Assembly (NCBI RefSeq): GCF_025751435.1 | Contig: NZ_JAOWKY010000002.1 | Span: 124,001-188,000 of the forward strand | Reading direction: 5' to 3' | DNA length: 64,000 nt | From: Albidovulum marisflavi | GTDB lineage: Bacteria > Pseudomonadota > Alphaproteobacteria > Rhodobacterales > Rhodobacteraceae | Shown: piece after piece, positions 1 to 8,062 of the stretch | Position numbering within the stretch: position 1 is the first letter of the stretch | Layout of the letters: every line of letters starts with the position of its first letter | Position numbers and translations under genes: made by a program | The notes under the pieces: generated by a model | Databases searched by the model: none | Seen by the model: the letters and a program-made list of their open reading frames with translations, nothing else | Told to the model about the DNA's origin: nothing

Positions 1-531
1 GCCATTTCGACCAGCTATTTCCCGATGATCTGGCCTGCGCCGGAAAAGGTGACGGTGACGGTTCACCCCGAGGGCAGTCATCTGGAGCTTCCACTGCGCG
101 CGCCCTCTCCGCTGGACGACACCCTGGACCCCTACGAGCCCGCCGTAACTGCGCCGCCGCTGGCGCGCGAGGTGATCGCAGAGGGCGAAAACCACGTCCG
201 GATCGAAGAAGACGCGGCTACTGGCGCGCACACCATGACCATCGCAAGCGGGGCGGGCAAGGTGCGCATCCTGGGCAACGACATAACGATGGAGGAACAA
301 GGATATGAGCGCCACTCCGTCAGCGCCGAGGATCCCGACAGCGCCCGCGGGACATCGGAATGCGTCATCGGCCTGTCCCGAGGCGACTGGCATACCCGGT
401 CCGAGACCTGGACCGAACTGACGGTCGATCGCGACGCCTTCATGATCCGCGCGAAAATGATCGTTTGGGAGGGCGACACCGTCGTGGCCAAGCGGGAGTG
501 GGACGAAAAAATCCCGCGCCAGCTGGTCTGA
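1..531 (+). CDS. CocE/NonD family hydrolase, C-terminal part (5' end outside window)
   Basis: The reading frame is open from base 1, so this is the last ~176 residues of a longer gene. The segment reads STSYFPMIWPAPEKVTVT and ends WDEKIPRQLV. That matches the C-terminal beta-sandwich (jelly-roll) domain of CocE/NonD (Pfam X-Pro dipeptidyl-peptidase S15 type) serine hydrolases, which end in a conserved 'GDWHTRSETWTE...WDEKIPR' pattern. The catalytic alpha/beta-hydrolase part lies upstream of the window, so catalysis cannot be checked. Family members cleave esters or amides of acyl-peptide-like substrates. It lies 114 bases before an ABC peptide-type importer and may process the imported compound. 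The family assignment rests on remembered C-terminal signatures and the substrate is unknown. Confidence 0.75.
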   Translation, partial: AISTSYFPMIWPAPEKVTVTVHPEGSHLELPLRAPSPLDDTLDPYEPAVTAPPLAREVIAEGENHVRIEEDAATGAHTMTIASGAGKVRILGNDITMEEQGYERHSVSAEDPDSARGTSECVIGLSRGDWHTRSETWTELTVDRDAFMIRAKMIVWEGDTVVAKREWDEKIPRQLV

Positions 532-532
532 C

Positions 533-569
533 TTCGCGATGTGACGCTTTTGAAGCGCAGTATCGCGAA
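533..569. promoter_or_regulatory. Nested inverted repeat between hydrolase gene and ABC importer operon
   Basis: Outer arms TTCGCGAT (533-540) and ATCGCGAA (562-569) are perfectly complementary. Inside them CGCTT (545-549) and AAGCG (553-557) form a second stem with a TTG loop. No T-run follows, so it is not a clear intrinsic terminator. It could be an RNA-stabilising structure or an operator. Confidence 0.5.
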
Positions 570-645
570 AGCTTGCGAACTGGATTGAACGGTCAAGCTG
601 TGTCTTAATGATTCTATCAAAACCAAGATCCGCAGGGAGGATCAG

Positions 646-2196
646 ATGAAGAGACTGACCACAACACGCCGCCACTTCCTGGCCACGACCGGCGCCCTTG
701 GCGCGGTCGGACTTGTCGGGGGGGTGCCTTCCATGCTGCGCGCGCAGGAAGGAAAGGTTCTGCGCATCCGCCTTGATGGCGACAACAACGTGCTGGATCC
801 CGGCTACATGGTCGGCGGCACCGAGGTCGAAGCACAGCTGCAATGCCTGCCGTTCTTGGCGGAATACGTTCGCGAAGGCGACACGTTCACCTGGCGTCCC
901 AGCCAGTACGTGACGAAGCTGGAACAGCGCGATCCGACGCATATCGATTTCGAACTGGTCGACGGTCTGGCCTGGTCGAACGGCTACGGCACGCTCAAGG
1001 CATCGGACGTGGCCTATTCCTACAACCGCATGAAGACCAGCGACTGGTCGGGCTACTTCGACGCGCTTGAGACGGTCGAGGTGACGGGCGACCTGACCGG
1101 CACGATTGTCCTGAACCAGGCATTCGCGCCCTTCATCATGGTCACGCTTTGCCACGGTCCGGGCGCGATCGTCTGTGAAAAGGCGGTGGAGGATGCCGGC
1201 GGGCGGTTCACCACGGACTTCCCCGCGATCTGCGGCCCCTACACCTATTCGGCGACACCGGGCCAGCGCGTCGTGTTCGAACGCAACCCGGAATGGACCG
1301 GCCCCCTGCCCGATTTCGACCGGATCGAAGGCAATGTCATCACCGAGGTGAAGGCATCGGAACTCGCCTACGAGGCGGGGGAACTGGACTGCACGGAACT
1401 GGGCGCCGACACCATGGCACGCTACCAGGGGGCGATGCCGGACAATACCGCCATCACCACGGCAGGGCAGCTTCAGTACATGTGGCTCGGCATGAACACC
1501 GAGCATGAGAAGCTGAAGGATATCAAGGTTCGCCAGGCGATCCAGCATGCCGTCGATGTCGACTCGATTCTGGCCGGCGCGTATTCGAACACGACCGCGA
1601 AGTCCCATGGCATCATCTGTCCGGGCCTGCTGGGCCACCGCACCGAAAGCTCCTACAGCTACGATCCGGCCAAGGCCAAGGCGCTGCTGGACGAGGCGGG
1701 TGCCTCCGGGCTGGAACTGACGCTGCGCACGCTCAACAACCAGGAACGGATGCTGGCCGCGCAGATCATCCAGGCGAACCTTGCCGCGATCGGCATCACC
1801 GTCACCGTGCTGCCCGTCGACAGCGGTCCGTTCTGGGAAATGGGGATCGAGGAAAAGGGCGACACCTGGAAGGAGCTTGAGCTTTGGCTCATGCGCTACG
1901 GCACCGTGCCCGATCCCTACGAGGCGACGCAGTGGTTCGTCTCGGACCAGGTTGGCATCTGGAACTGGGAACGCTGGACCGACGAAGAGTTCGACAGGCT
2001 CTACAAGGAAGGCATCGCGGAAACCGACGGTGCGAAACGTGCCGACATCTATCTGCGCATGCAGCAGATCATGGAGGACACGGGCGCCTACGTGTGGATC
2101 AACCACGAGCCCGAAGCCTATGCCCATCGCGCCGACATCACGATCAACGCGGCGCCCTCGGGCGAATTGAACTACCGGCGCTTCAATCTGGCATGA
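646..2196 (+). CDS. ABC transporter substrate-binding protein, peptide/nickel (SBP_bac_5) family
   Basis: A 516-residue periplasmic binding protein. The N terminus carries a Tat-type signal (TTRRHFLATTGALGAVG, residues ~7-23, then a hydrophobic stretch ending near MLRAQ), implying export in a folded state. The body has the family pattern: a 'lDPGYMV' start, a 'DGLAWSNGYGTLKASDVAYSYNR' segment, and a C-terminal region with 'VRQAIQHAVDVDSI' and 'YDPAKAKALLDEAG', typical of DppA/OppA-like proteins. Length is normal for the family. A Shine-Dalgarno GGGAGGA lies 6-12 bases before the ATG. It is the first gene of a five-gene unit (binding protein, two permeases, fused ATPase, C69-like hydrolase). 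Ligand is inferred to be an oligopeptide or peptide-like amide, from the neighbouring hydrolases. Confidence 0.92.
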   Translation: MKRLTTTRRHFLATTGALGAVGLVGGVPSMLRAQEGKVLRIRLDGDNNVLDPGYMVGGTEVEAQLQCLPFLAEYVREGDTFTWRPSQYVTKLEQRDPTHIDFELVDGLAWSNGYGTLKASDVAYSYNRMKTSDWSGYFDALETVEVTGDLTGTIVLNQAFAPFIMVTLCHGPGAIVCEKAVEDAGGRFTTDFPAICGPYTYSATPGQRVVFERNPEWTGPLPDFDRIEGNVITEVKASELAYEAGELDCTELGADTMARYQGAMPDNTAITTAGQLQYMWLGMNTEHEKLKDIKVRQAIQHAVDVDSILAGAYSNTTAKSHGIICPGLLGHRTESSYSYDPAKAKALLDEAGASGLELTLRTLNNQERMLAAQIIQANLAAIGITVTVLPVDSGPFWEMGIEEKGDTWKELELWLMRYGTVPDPYEATQWFVSDQVGIWNWERWTDEEFDRLYKEGIAETDGAKRADIYLRMQQIMEDTGAYVWINHEPEAYAHRADITINAAPSGELNYRRFNLA

Positions 2197-2208
2197 TCGC
2201 AACAAGAC

Positions 2209-2249
2209 CCCGCGCGCGAAATGCGCGCGGGCACACTGACGGAGTGCCC
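2209..2249 (+). promoter_or_regulatory. Two mutually exclusive hairpins between binding-protein and permease genes
   Basis: The first stem, CCCGCGCGC (2209-2217) with GCGCGCGGG (2223-2231), is a perfect 9-bp helix with a GAAAT loop. The second, GGGCAC (2229-2234) with GTGCCC (2244-2249), shares three bases with it, so both cannot form completely at once. The second ends five bases before the permease start codon. Such structures commonly lower permease expression relative to the binding protein; that role is inferred. Confidence 0.6.
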
Positions 2250-2254
2250 GCCAA

Positions 2255-3199
2255 ATGACAGCCTATCTTTTCAAACGATTAGGACTGTCGATGGCGGTCG
2301 TCCTTGCCGTTGTCGTGGTGCTTTTTTCGCTTCTGCACATGATCCCGGGCGATCCGGCGACCATCGCGCTTGGTCCTCGCGCGACACCCGAAGCGATCGC
2401 GCGCTACGCCGCGAAGATGCATTTGGACCAGCCGGTGTGGAAGCAGCTCGTGATCTACGTCGGCAACGCGGTGACGGGCGACCTGGGCGTCGATGTCTTT
2501 TCCGAACGTCCCGTGACAACGATGATCCTGGAACGTCTTGGCTTTTCCATGTCGCTGGTTTTCGCGGGAATGGGTTGGGCCGCCGTGCTTGGCATTCCGC
2601 TGGGCTGCCTTGCGGCGGTGAAGCCCAATACTTGGCTCGACTGGATCACCGGCGTGATATCCGTGGCGACCATCGCGGTGCCGTCCTTCCTGGTGTCGAT
2701 CTGGGCCCTTCTGATCTTCGCGGTCGGCTTGCGATGGCTGCCCGCAATCGGCGCGGGCGAGCCGGGTGATCTGGGCGACCAGTTCTTGCACCTGATCATG
2801 CCCGCCTTCGCCGTCGGCCTGGGTTGGGTCGGATATCTTGCCCGCATGGTGCGCGCCTCGATGCTTGAGGTGATGGGCGAACCCTACATCCGGTCCGCGC
2901 GCGCCTTCGGGCTGAAGCCCAACAAGGTGATTTTCGGCTACGCGCTGCGGGTTGCCATCCTGCCCACGATCACGCTGATCGGCATGGGCTTCGGCGGGCT
3001 GATCTCGGCCACGGTCTTTGCCGAGATCATCTTCGCCCGCCCGGGGATCGGCAAGCTGATCTTCGACTCGGTGATGGCCCGGAACTTCCCCGTGGTGCAG
3101 GGCGCCGTCCTTGTGGCGACCGCGCTGTACATCCTTGTCGTCCTGATTTCCGACATCCTCATAGCAATGCTGGATCCCCGTGTCCGTGACTCGCTCTGA
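2255..3199 (+). CDS. ABC transporter permease, DppB/OppB-like
   Basis: A 314-residue integral membrane protein. It starts with the typical 'YLFKRLGLSMAVVLAVVVVLF...HMIPGDPA' first membrane segment and following loop of DppB/OppB proteins. The EAA loop that contacts the ATPase is visible around residues 205-225 (EPYIRSARAFGLKPNKV). The end shows 'FARPGIGKLIFDSV' and a C-terminal 'MLDPRVR', both characteristic. About six membrane helices can be drawn. The reading frame overlaps the next permease by 20 bases, implying translational coupling. It forms the membrane pore with the downstream permease. Family is clear; substrate is not. Confidence 0.93.
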   Translation: MTAYLFKRLGLSMAVVLAVVVVLFSLLHMIPGDPATIALGPRATPEAIARYAAKMHLDQPVWKQLVIYVGNAVTGDLGVDVFSERPVTTMILERLGFSMSLVFAGMGWAAVLGIPLGCLAAVKPNTWLDWITGVISVATIAVPSFLVSIWALLIFAVGLRWLPAIGAGEPGDLGDQFLHLIMPAFAVGLGWVGYLARMVRASMLEVMGEPYIRSARAFGLKPNKVIFGYALRVAILPTITLIGMGFGGLISATVFAEIIFARPGIGKLIFDSVMARNFPVVQGAVLVATALYILVVLISDILIAMLDPRVRDSL

Positions 3200-4124
3200 C
3201 TCCGAAACCGGCCTTCCGGCCGTAGACGCATCCCGCCTGCCAGATCACCTGGAGGCCGGCGACATGCGCGAATCCGCCGCGCGAGAGCGCCGTGAGAAGC
3301 TGAAGCTTTTCCTGACGAACTGGCAGGGGGTGTTCGGCCTTATCCTTGTCCTGCTGTTCTTTGCCAGCGCGATCTTCGCGCCCTGGATCGCGCCCTACGA
3401 TCCGAATGCGATCGACATTCCCGCGCGGCTCTCGAAACCGAGCGCGATCCACCTTGCGGGCACGGACCAGCTTGGCCGAGATACGTTTTCCCGCATCCTC
3501 TACGGCGGCAGGGTGGCGCTCAAGATCGCGGCGATCGGGGTGTCGGTCTCGCTTGTCGTGGGGCTTTTGCTGGGAATGATCGCGGGCTTCGGCCCGCGGT
3601 GGCTGGACAACCTGCTGCTGCTTGTATTCGACACCGTGCGCGCGTTTCCCACCGTCATCCTTGCGCTTGCCACCGTCGCGCTGACCGGACCCAGCCTTGC
3701 CGTCGTGCTTGCGATCGTCATCGTCACCTCGATCCCGAGCTATGCCCGCATCGCCCGCACCGCGGCGCTTTCACTGCGCAACACGGACTTCATCATGGCC
3801 GAACGCTCATTGGGCGCTGGCCTTGGCCGGATCCTCTGGCACCACGTCACGCCTAACGTGATGGGCCCGCTTCTGATCCTCGGGGCGATGGACGTGCCGG
3901 TGATCGTCACGGTGGAAGCCGGCCTCAGCTTTCTTGGCCTTGGCGTGCTTCCACCCACCGCAAGCTGGGGAACGATCCTGAACGAAGGCTACCTGGTCAT
4001 CCGCGACACGCCCTGGATGGTGATCGCGGGGGGCATTCCGCTGATCCTGACCACGCTTGGGTTCACCTTTCTGGGAGAGGCGCTGCGCGACGTGTTCGAT
4101 CCACGCATGGGAAGGGGGCGGTGA
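3180..4124 (+). CDS. ABC transporter permease, DppC/OppC-like
   Basis: A 314-residue permease beginning at a GTG that lies inside the end of the preceding permease gene. It has a ~45-residue cytoplasmic N-terminal extension, a first membrane helix (residues ~50-70, VFGLILVLLFFASAIFAPW), the DppC hallmark 'HLAGTDQLGRDTFSRILYGGR', and an EAA loop with 'RNTDFIMAERSLGAG'. The C terminus 'EALRDVFDPRMG' is the standard DppC ending. It pairs with the upstream permease. Its stop codon overlaps the GTG start of the ATPase gene. Confidence 0.93.
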   Translation: MSVTRSDSETGLPAVDASRLPDHLEAGDMRESAARERREKLKLFLTNWQGVFGLILVLLFFASAIFAPWIAPYDPNAIDIPARLSKPSAIHLAGTDQLGRDTFSRILYGGRVALKIAAIGVSVSLVVGLLLGMIAGFGPRWLDNLLLLVFDTVRAFPTVILALATVALTGPSLAVVLAIVIVTSIPSYARIARTAALSLRNTDFIMAERSLGAGLGRILWHHVTPNVMGPLLILGAMDVPVIVTVEAGLSFLGLGVLPPTASWGTILNEGYLVIRDTPWMVIAGGIPLILTTLGFTFLGEALRDVFDPRMGRGR

Positions 4125-6163
4125 TGGACACGCTGCTGGACATCCGCAACCTGTCGCTTGATTTCCGCACCACGCGGGGCCGCGTCAAGGCGCTGCGCGA
4201 CATCAGCTTTCCGGTCCGCAAGGGCCGCATCATCGGCATCGTCGGCGAAAGCGGCTCGGGCAAGAGCACGATCCTGTGGTCGATCATGGGGCTGCTTGCC
4301 GGGAATGCCGAGGTCACTGGCGGCGAGATCCTGTTCGAAGACCGCAACATGCTGACGCTGAGCGAATCCTCGCGCCGCGCGGCGCGGGGCGAGGAGATTT
4401 CGGTGGTCTTCCAGGATCCGATGACGTCGCAGATCCCGGTCCTGACCTATGCGCGCCAGATGTTCGACATCCTCTATCGGCGCCCGAACCTCAGCCGCGC
4501 CCAGAAGCGCGAAGCTGCGATCGACATGATGCGCCGCGTCGGCATTCCCGATCCGGAAGCGCGGGTCGATCAGTATCCCCACCAGTTTTCGGGGGGCATG
4601 CGTCAGCGTGCTGGCATCGCGATGGCGCTGCTCACCGGCCCGAAACTGCTTCTGGCGGACGAGCCGACCACGGCGCTCGACGTCACGATGGAAGCGCAGA
4701 TCATCCATCTTCTGCAGGGACTTCAGAGCGAGTTCGGCGCGACGATCGTGGTGGTGTCGCACAACCTGGGCCTGATCGCCGAACTGTGCGACGACGTCGT
4801 GGTCATGTACGCCGGCGAAGTCATCGAGGCGGGTGAAGTACACGACATCTTCCACCACGCGCGTCACCCCTACACGCGCGCATTGCTGGAATGCGATCCC
4901 GCGCGCGTGGAAAAGGTCACCAGGCGCCTGCCGGTCATCCCGGGCGACATCCCGGATCTGACGCGCCCGCGCAAGGGTTGCATCTATTCGCCCAGATGCC
5001 AGCGCGCCATGCCCACCTGCCATGACGTCGACCCGCCAACCGCTGCGACCGCGCCCGGGCAGTTTGCGCGGTGCCATCTGCTGGAAGGGCCGCACGCGGA
5101 CCCGACATGGCCGCCCCCAGCCAGCGTCCTGACCGTCGGCCGCGGCACCGAGGATCTGCCGCCCCGCCCTGACCCGGCGGGCACTCCGCTGCTTGACGTG
5201 CGCGATCTCAACGTGCGGTTTCGCACGATGGGGCCGATCCGCGCCCGGCTGCGCGGCATCGATGATCCGTTCGTCGACGCGGTGCTGGATGTCAGCCTGT
5301 CGGTTCGCCCGGGCGAGACCGTCGGCCTTGTCGGCGAAAGCGGATCCGGCAAGACGACGCTTGGCCGAACCATTCTCAACCTTCTCAGGTCCGAAGCCGG
5401 CACCGCCACCTTCGAGGGACAGGACATCCGCAACATGCCCGAGAGCCGGTTCAAGCCGCTCAGACGCGACATGGCGATGATGTTCCAGGATCCGGTCGGA
5501 TCGCTCAGCCCGCGCAAATCGGTGCGCGCGCTGATCACCGAGCCGCTTCTGATCCATGGCATCACCGGGCGCGACCTTGACGTCGAGGCAGAGCGGCTGG
5601 CCGACATGGTGCGCCTGCCCAAACCCTTCCTGACCCGGTATCCGCACGAGCTTTCGGGCGGCCAGGCGCGCCGCGTGGGCGTCGCGCGCGCGCTCGCGCT
5701 CAATCCCAAACTGATCATCGCCGATGAGCCGACGGCCGGGCTGGATGTGTCGGTCCAGGGGGAAATCCTGAACCTGATGGCCGAACTGCAGGCCGAACAC
5801 GGTTTGAGCTACCTGATCATCACCCACAACCTGCCGGTCATCCGCCACATCGCCGACCGGCTTGCCATCATGTACCTTGGCCGCATCGTCGAACAGGGCC
5901 CTACCGGCGCCATCTTCGCAAACCCTCTGCATCCCTACACCCAGGCGCTTGTCGAGGGCGTGCCCAAGCCCGACCCGGATCGCCGGCGCAAGCACGTGTC
6001 CATCTCGGGCGAGGTTCCAAGCCTTCTCAGGCGTCCGCCCGGCTGCGATTTCGCGACGCGCTGCCCCTATGTGCAGGACCGGTGCCGTGTCGAAAAACCA
6101 CCCCACTTCGACGCGCCGGCCGGGCGCCAGCACGCCTGCCTGTTTCCGCTGACCCACAACTGA
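4121..6163 (+). CDS. Fused double ABC ATPase of a peptide-type importer (DppD-DppF fusion)
   Basis: At 680 residues this protein joins two ATPase subunits that are often separate (DppD and DppF). First half: Walker A GESGSGKST, signature FSGGMRQR, Walker B LLLADEPTTALD, then an OppD/F-type C-terminal motif with four cysteines (CIYSPRC...C...RCHL). Second half: Walker A GESGSGKTT, signature LSGGQARR, Walker B LIIADEPTAGLD, and a similar Cys-containing tail (GCDFATRCPYVQDRC). Both halves keep all catalytic motifs, so both nucleotide sites should be active. Translation starts at GTG 4121 (overlapping the permease stop) or the ATG three bases later. It powers the importer encoded immediately upstream. 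Confidence 0.93.
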   Translation: MMDTLLDIRNLSLDFRTTRGRVKALRDISFPVRKGRIIGIVGESGSGKSTILWSIMGLLAGNAEVTGGEILFEDRNMLTLSESSRRAARGEEISVVFQDPMTSQIPVLTYARQMFDILYRRPNLSRAQKREAAIDMMRRVGIPDPEARVDQYPHQFSGGMRQRAGIAMALLTGPKLLLADEPTTALDVTMEAQIIHLLQGLQSEFGATIVVVSHNLGLIAELCDDVVVMYAGEVIEAGEVHDIFHHARHPYTRALLECDPARVEKVTRRLPVIPGDIPDLTRPRKGCIYSPRCQRAMPTCHDVDPPTAATAPGQFARCHLLEGPHADPTWPPPASVLTVGRGTEDLPPRPDPAGTPLLDVRDLNVRFRTMGPIRARLRGIDDPFVDAVLDVSLSVRPGETVGLVGESGSGKTTLGRTILNLLRSEAGTATFEGQDIRNMPESRFKPLRRDMAMMFQDPVGSLSPRKSVRALITEPLLIHGITGRDLDVEAERLADMVRLPKPFLTRYPHELSGGQARRVGVARALALNPKLIIADEPTAGLDVSVQGEILNLMAELQAEHGLSYLIITHNLPVIRHIADRLAIMYLGRIVEQGPTGAIFANPLHPYTQALVEGVPKPDPDRRRKHVSISGEVPSLLRRPPGCDFATRCPYVQDRCRVEKPPHFDAPAGRQHACLFPLTHN

Positions 6164-6179
6164 CACGAACGGAGCGACG

Positions 6180-7601
6180 ATGAGCTACGCCATCTATATC
6201 GGGCGCAATCACACCCAGGACGGAGTCGCCTGGCTTGCCGGCTATGGCGACGAACCGTCGAGTCACTGGCTTGAGGTCGTGCCGCGCGCCACCCACGCGG
6301 AGGACGCGGTAATCGAGGTGGGTGTTGGCCCCGATGCGGACATGCCCGGACGCAGGACATCCATTCCCCAGGTGCGGGATACCGCCCGACACCTGCGCGT
6401 CAGCTACAGCTACTTCCTGGGCGTCCCCGCCCCGATCACCAATGGCGGCCTGAACGAATTCGGCGTCGCGGTTCGTGACATATGGTCGCCCTCGCGTCCC
6501 GATCTTATCCGGATGACGCCGGCCGACCAGACCGGCCCGAACTATTCGGATCTTGCGCGGATCGTGCTTGAGCGCGCCCGCACCGCACGCGAAGGGGTCG
6601 AAATCATCGGCGCGTTGATCGCAGAGCATGGGTATTCGACCTACGGCGGCAATTCCCACCTGATCGCGGACCCCGACGAAGCTTGGGTGGTGATCCAGTT
6701 CGCCGGCGGCCGCAAGCTATGGGCGGCGGAACGTCTGGGGCCGGACGACATCCGCGCCTCACGTCCCGGCTACATCGGCGTCATCCCTGACGCCGCCGAT
6801 GACAGGTTCCGCTATCCGCCCCACTTCATCGACACCGCGATCGAGCTTGGGTGGTACGACCAGTCCCGCGGCCCCTTCGACGTCAACGCCGTCTATGGCG
6901 ACGGCAAGGGTCGCTGGGAGGGCGTGGCCTGGATCGAAGACGACATGCGCGCCCGCGCCGCGCAACGGAAGATCAGCCGCGAGGACGTCTTCTGGGCCAT
7001 ATCGAACGACAGGCTGACGGGCGATACGGCGGGCTATGGCCAGGCGGTTCCGCTGGTCCATCCCGCGCATGATGCGCTGCGCGTCATGTGGCACGCACCC
7101 ATCGGCCCGGTCACAGCCCCGCTGGTTCCGGTCTTCCTTGGCATGACCGAGGTGCCGGACGAATACGCCCAGCACCGCTACCTTACGCATGGCGAGGCGC
7201 ACCGCTTTCTCGACCGGCGGAAAGAGACGAAGAACCCCGACACCGTTTCGCACGTGGCCCAGGGGATCGAGGTCGCCGACAGCGCGGTTTACCAGTTCAA
7301 GCGGCTCATGCACCTGTCCTTCCACGACCCGGCCCTGCTGAACGAGGTGTCATCGCACTGGCGCCGTCTTGAGGCGTCGCTGGATGCGGAACTGACAGAC
7401 GTCCTGCGCAGCGCCCAGATCCTTCTAGAGGCGGGCGAAGACAGGCTTGCCGCGCGCCTTCTGACCGCGGAAAGCCATCGCTGGCTGTCGGGCGCGCTTG
7501 ACGACTGCGCAGCCCTGGTTGCGGCAAGTCATGCGGGACTTCGCCGGAAGGGGCAGTTGAACCGGACCGACAAGCCACTTGCGCCGGCGCAACTCTGGTA
7601 G
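6180..7601 (+). CDS. C69-family-like dipeptidase/amidohydrolase with Ser at the N-terminal nucleophile position
   Basis: A 473-residue protein resembling peptidase family C69 (PepD-type Ntn hydrolases). The pattern from residue 2, SYAIYIGRNHTQDG, lines up with the family's 'CTTILVGKKAS.DGS' start, 'TNGGLNEFGVAV' (~88-100) is the conserved glycine-rich segment, and 'YGGNSHLIAD' with 'EAWVVI' follows. Classical members use an N-terminal Cys; here the aligned residue is Ser2, directly exposed after removal of Met. There is no signal peptide, so it is probably cytoplasmic. It follows the importer ATPase by 16 bases and is preceded by GGAGCGAC, so it likely hydrolyses an imported peptide-like amide. 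Similar Ser-start relatives seem to exist in other alphaproteobacteria (from memory); activity is inferred. Confidence 0.82.
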   Translation: MSYAIYIGRNHTQDGVAWLAGYGDEPSSHWLEVVPRATHAEDAVIEVGVGPDADMPGRRTSIPQVRDTARHLRVSYSYFLGVPAPITNGGLNEFGVAVRDIWSPSRPDLIRMTPADQTGPNYSDLARIVLERARTAREGVEIIGALIAEHGYSTYGGNSHLIADPDEAWVVIQFAGGRKLWAAERLGPDDIRASRPGYIGVIPDAADDRFRYPPHFIDTAIELGWYDQSRGPFDVNAVYGDGKGRWEGVAWIEDDMRARAAQRKISREDVFWAISNDRLTGDTAGYGQAVPLVHPAHDALRVMWHAPIGPVTAPLVPVFLGMTEVPDEYAQHRYLTHGEAHRFLDRRKETKNPDTVSHVAQGIEVADSAVYQFKRLMHLSFHDPALLNEVSSHWRRLEASLDAELTDVLRSAQILLEAGEDRLAARLLTAESHRWLSGALDDCAALVAASHAGLRRKGQLNRTDKPLAPAQLW

Positions 7602-7774
7602 CGTCCCCGCCGGACATCCCGCCGTTCGCCCTGGAAAGCGGAGTGTCGTTGCGCAACGCGAAAGGAATTGCGTCATGGTCGTCAGCACGGCGGCCCGGCG
7701 ATCCGTCTCAGGGCATCGGATCGGACCCCGCAGGCGCTGCGATATCGTCCCGGCAGCGTCACGCGGCCCCTTCG

Positions 7775-7803
7775 TTGCAAAAAGTGGCGTTTTTTGTTAT
7801 GGT
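7775..7803 (+). promoter_or_regulatory. Candidate sigma-70-type promoter for the TRAP operon
   Basis: TTGCAA (7775-7780) and TATGGT (7798-7803) are separated by 17 bases in a locally AT-rich stretch, which stands out in this GC-rich region. Matches are 5/6 and 4/6 to the enteric consensus, so this is a prediction only. A 7-bp inverted repeat begins 12 bases downstream. Confidence 0.45.
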
Positions 7804-7814
7804 TAGCCTTGGTG

Positions 7815-7865
7815 GTTCATCCGTGTGATGAACGGACGAAGCGGCAGGGGATCTGGCCGCTTCGT
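7815..7865 (+). promoter_or_regulatory. Inverted repeat and perfect 10-bp hairpin in the TRAP leader
   Basis: GTTCATC (7815-7821) and GATGAAC (7827-7833) are perfect inverted arms placed just after the candidate promoter, fitting an operator over the transcription start. ACGAAGCGGC (7836-7845) and GCCGCTTCGT (7856-7865) form a perfect 10-bp stem with a 10-base loop. No T-run follows. Roles are unproven. Confidence 0.5.
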
Positions 7866-8062
7866 ATGGTGTGAGCAACCGATGGCCGGCACGACGCCGA
7901 AGCATCAGTCGGCCTTCGCATTCGCGCACCAACGCGCATCAGGCGTCGCAACCGGGCGGCGCGACAGGTCAGCGCCAACAGAAGCGCACCGCGCATGGAC
8001 GCCGGTGGATCGAAGGGACATCCCCACAAGGCCGGGCATCCCCGGCAAACAGGGAGGATGCG

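Larger units (their letters stand above)
7602..8062 (+). other. 461-base leader region before the TAXI-TRAP operon
   Basis: No convincing gene is seen here; short open frames lack Shine-Dalgarno sequences and family features. It holds a promoter-like element, an inverted repeat and a strong hairpin (listed separately), and otherwise nothing I recognise. Confidence 0.6.

Noticed and set aside
3989-6166. A 725-codon open frame on the minus strand opposite the fused ABC ATPase
   Set aside because: It is antisense to a gene with all ATPase motifs, has no ribosome site or family features and is rich in Arg/His/Ala, as expected for shadow frames in GC-rich DNA.
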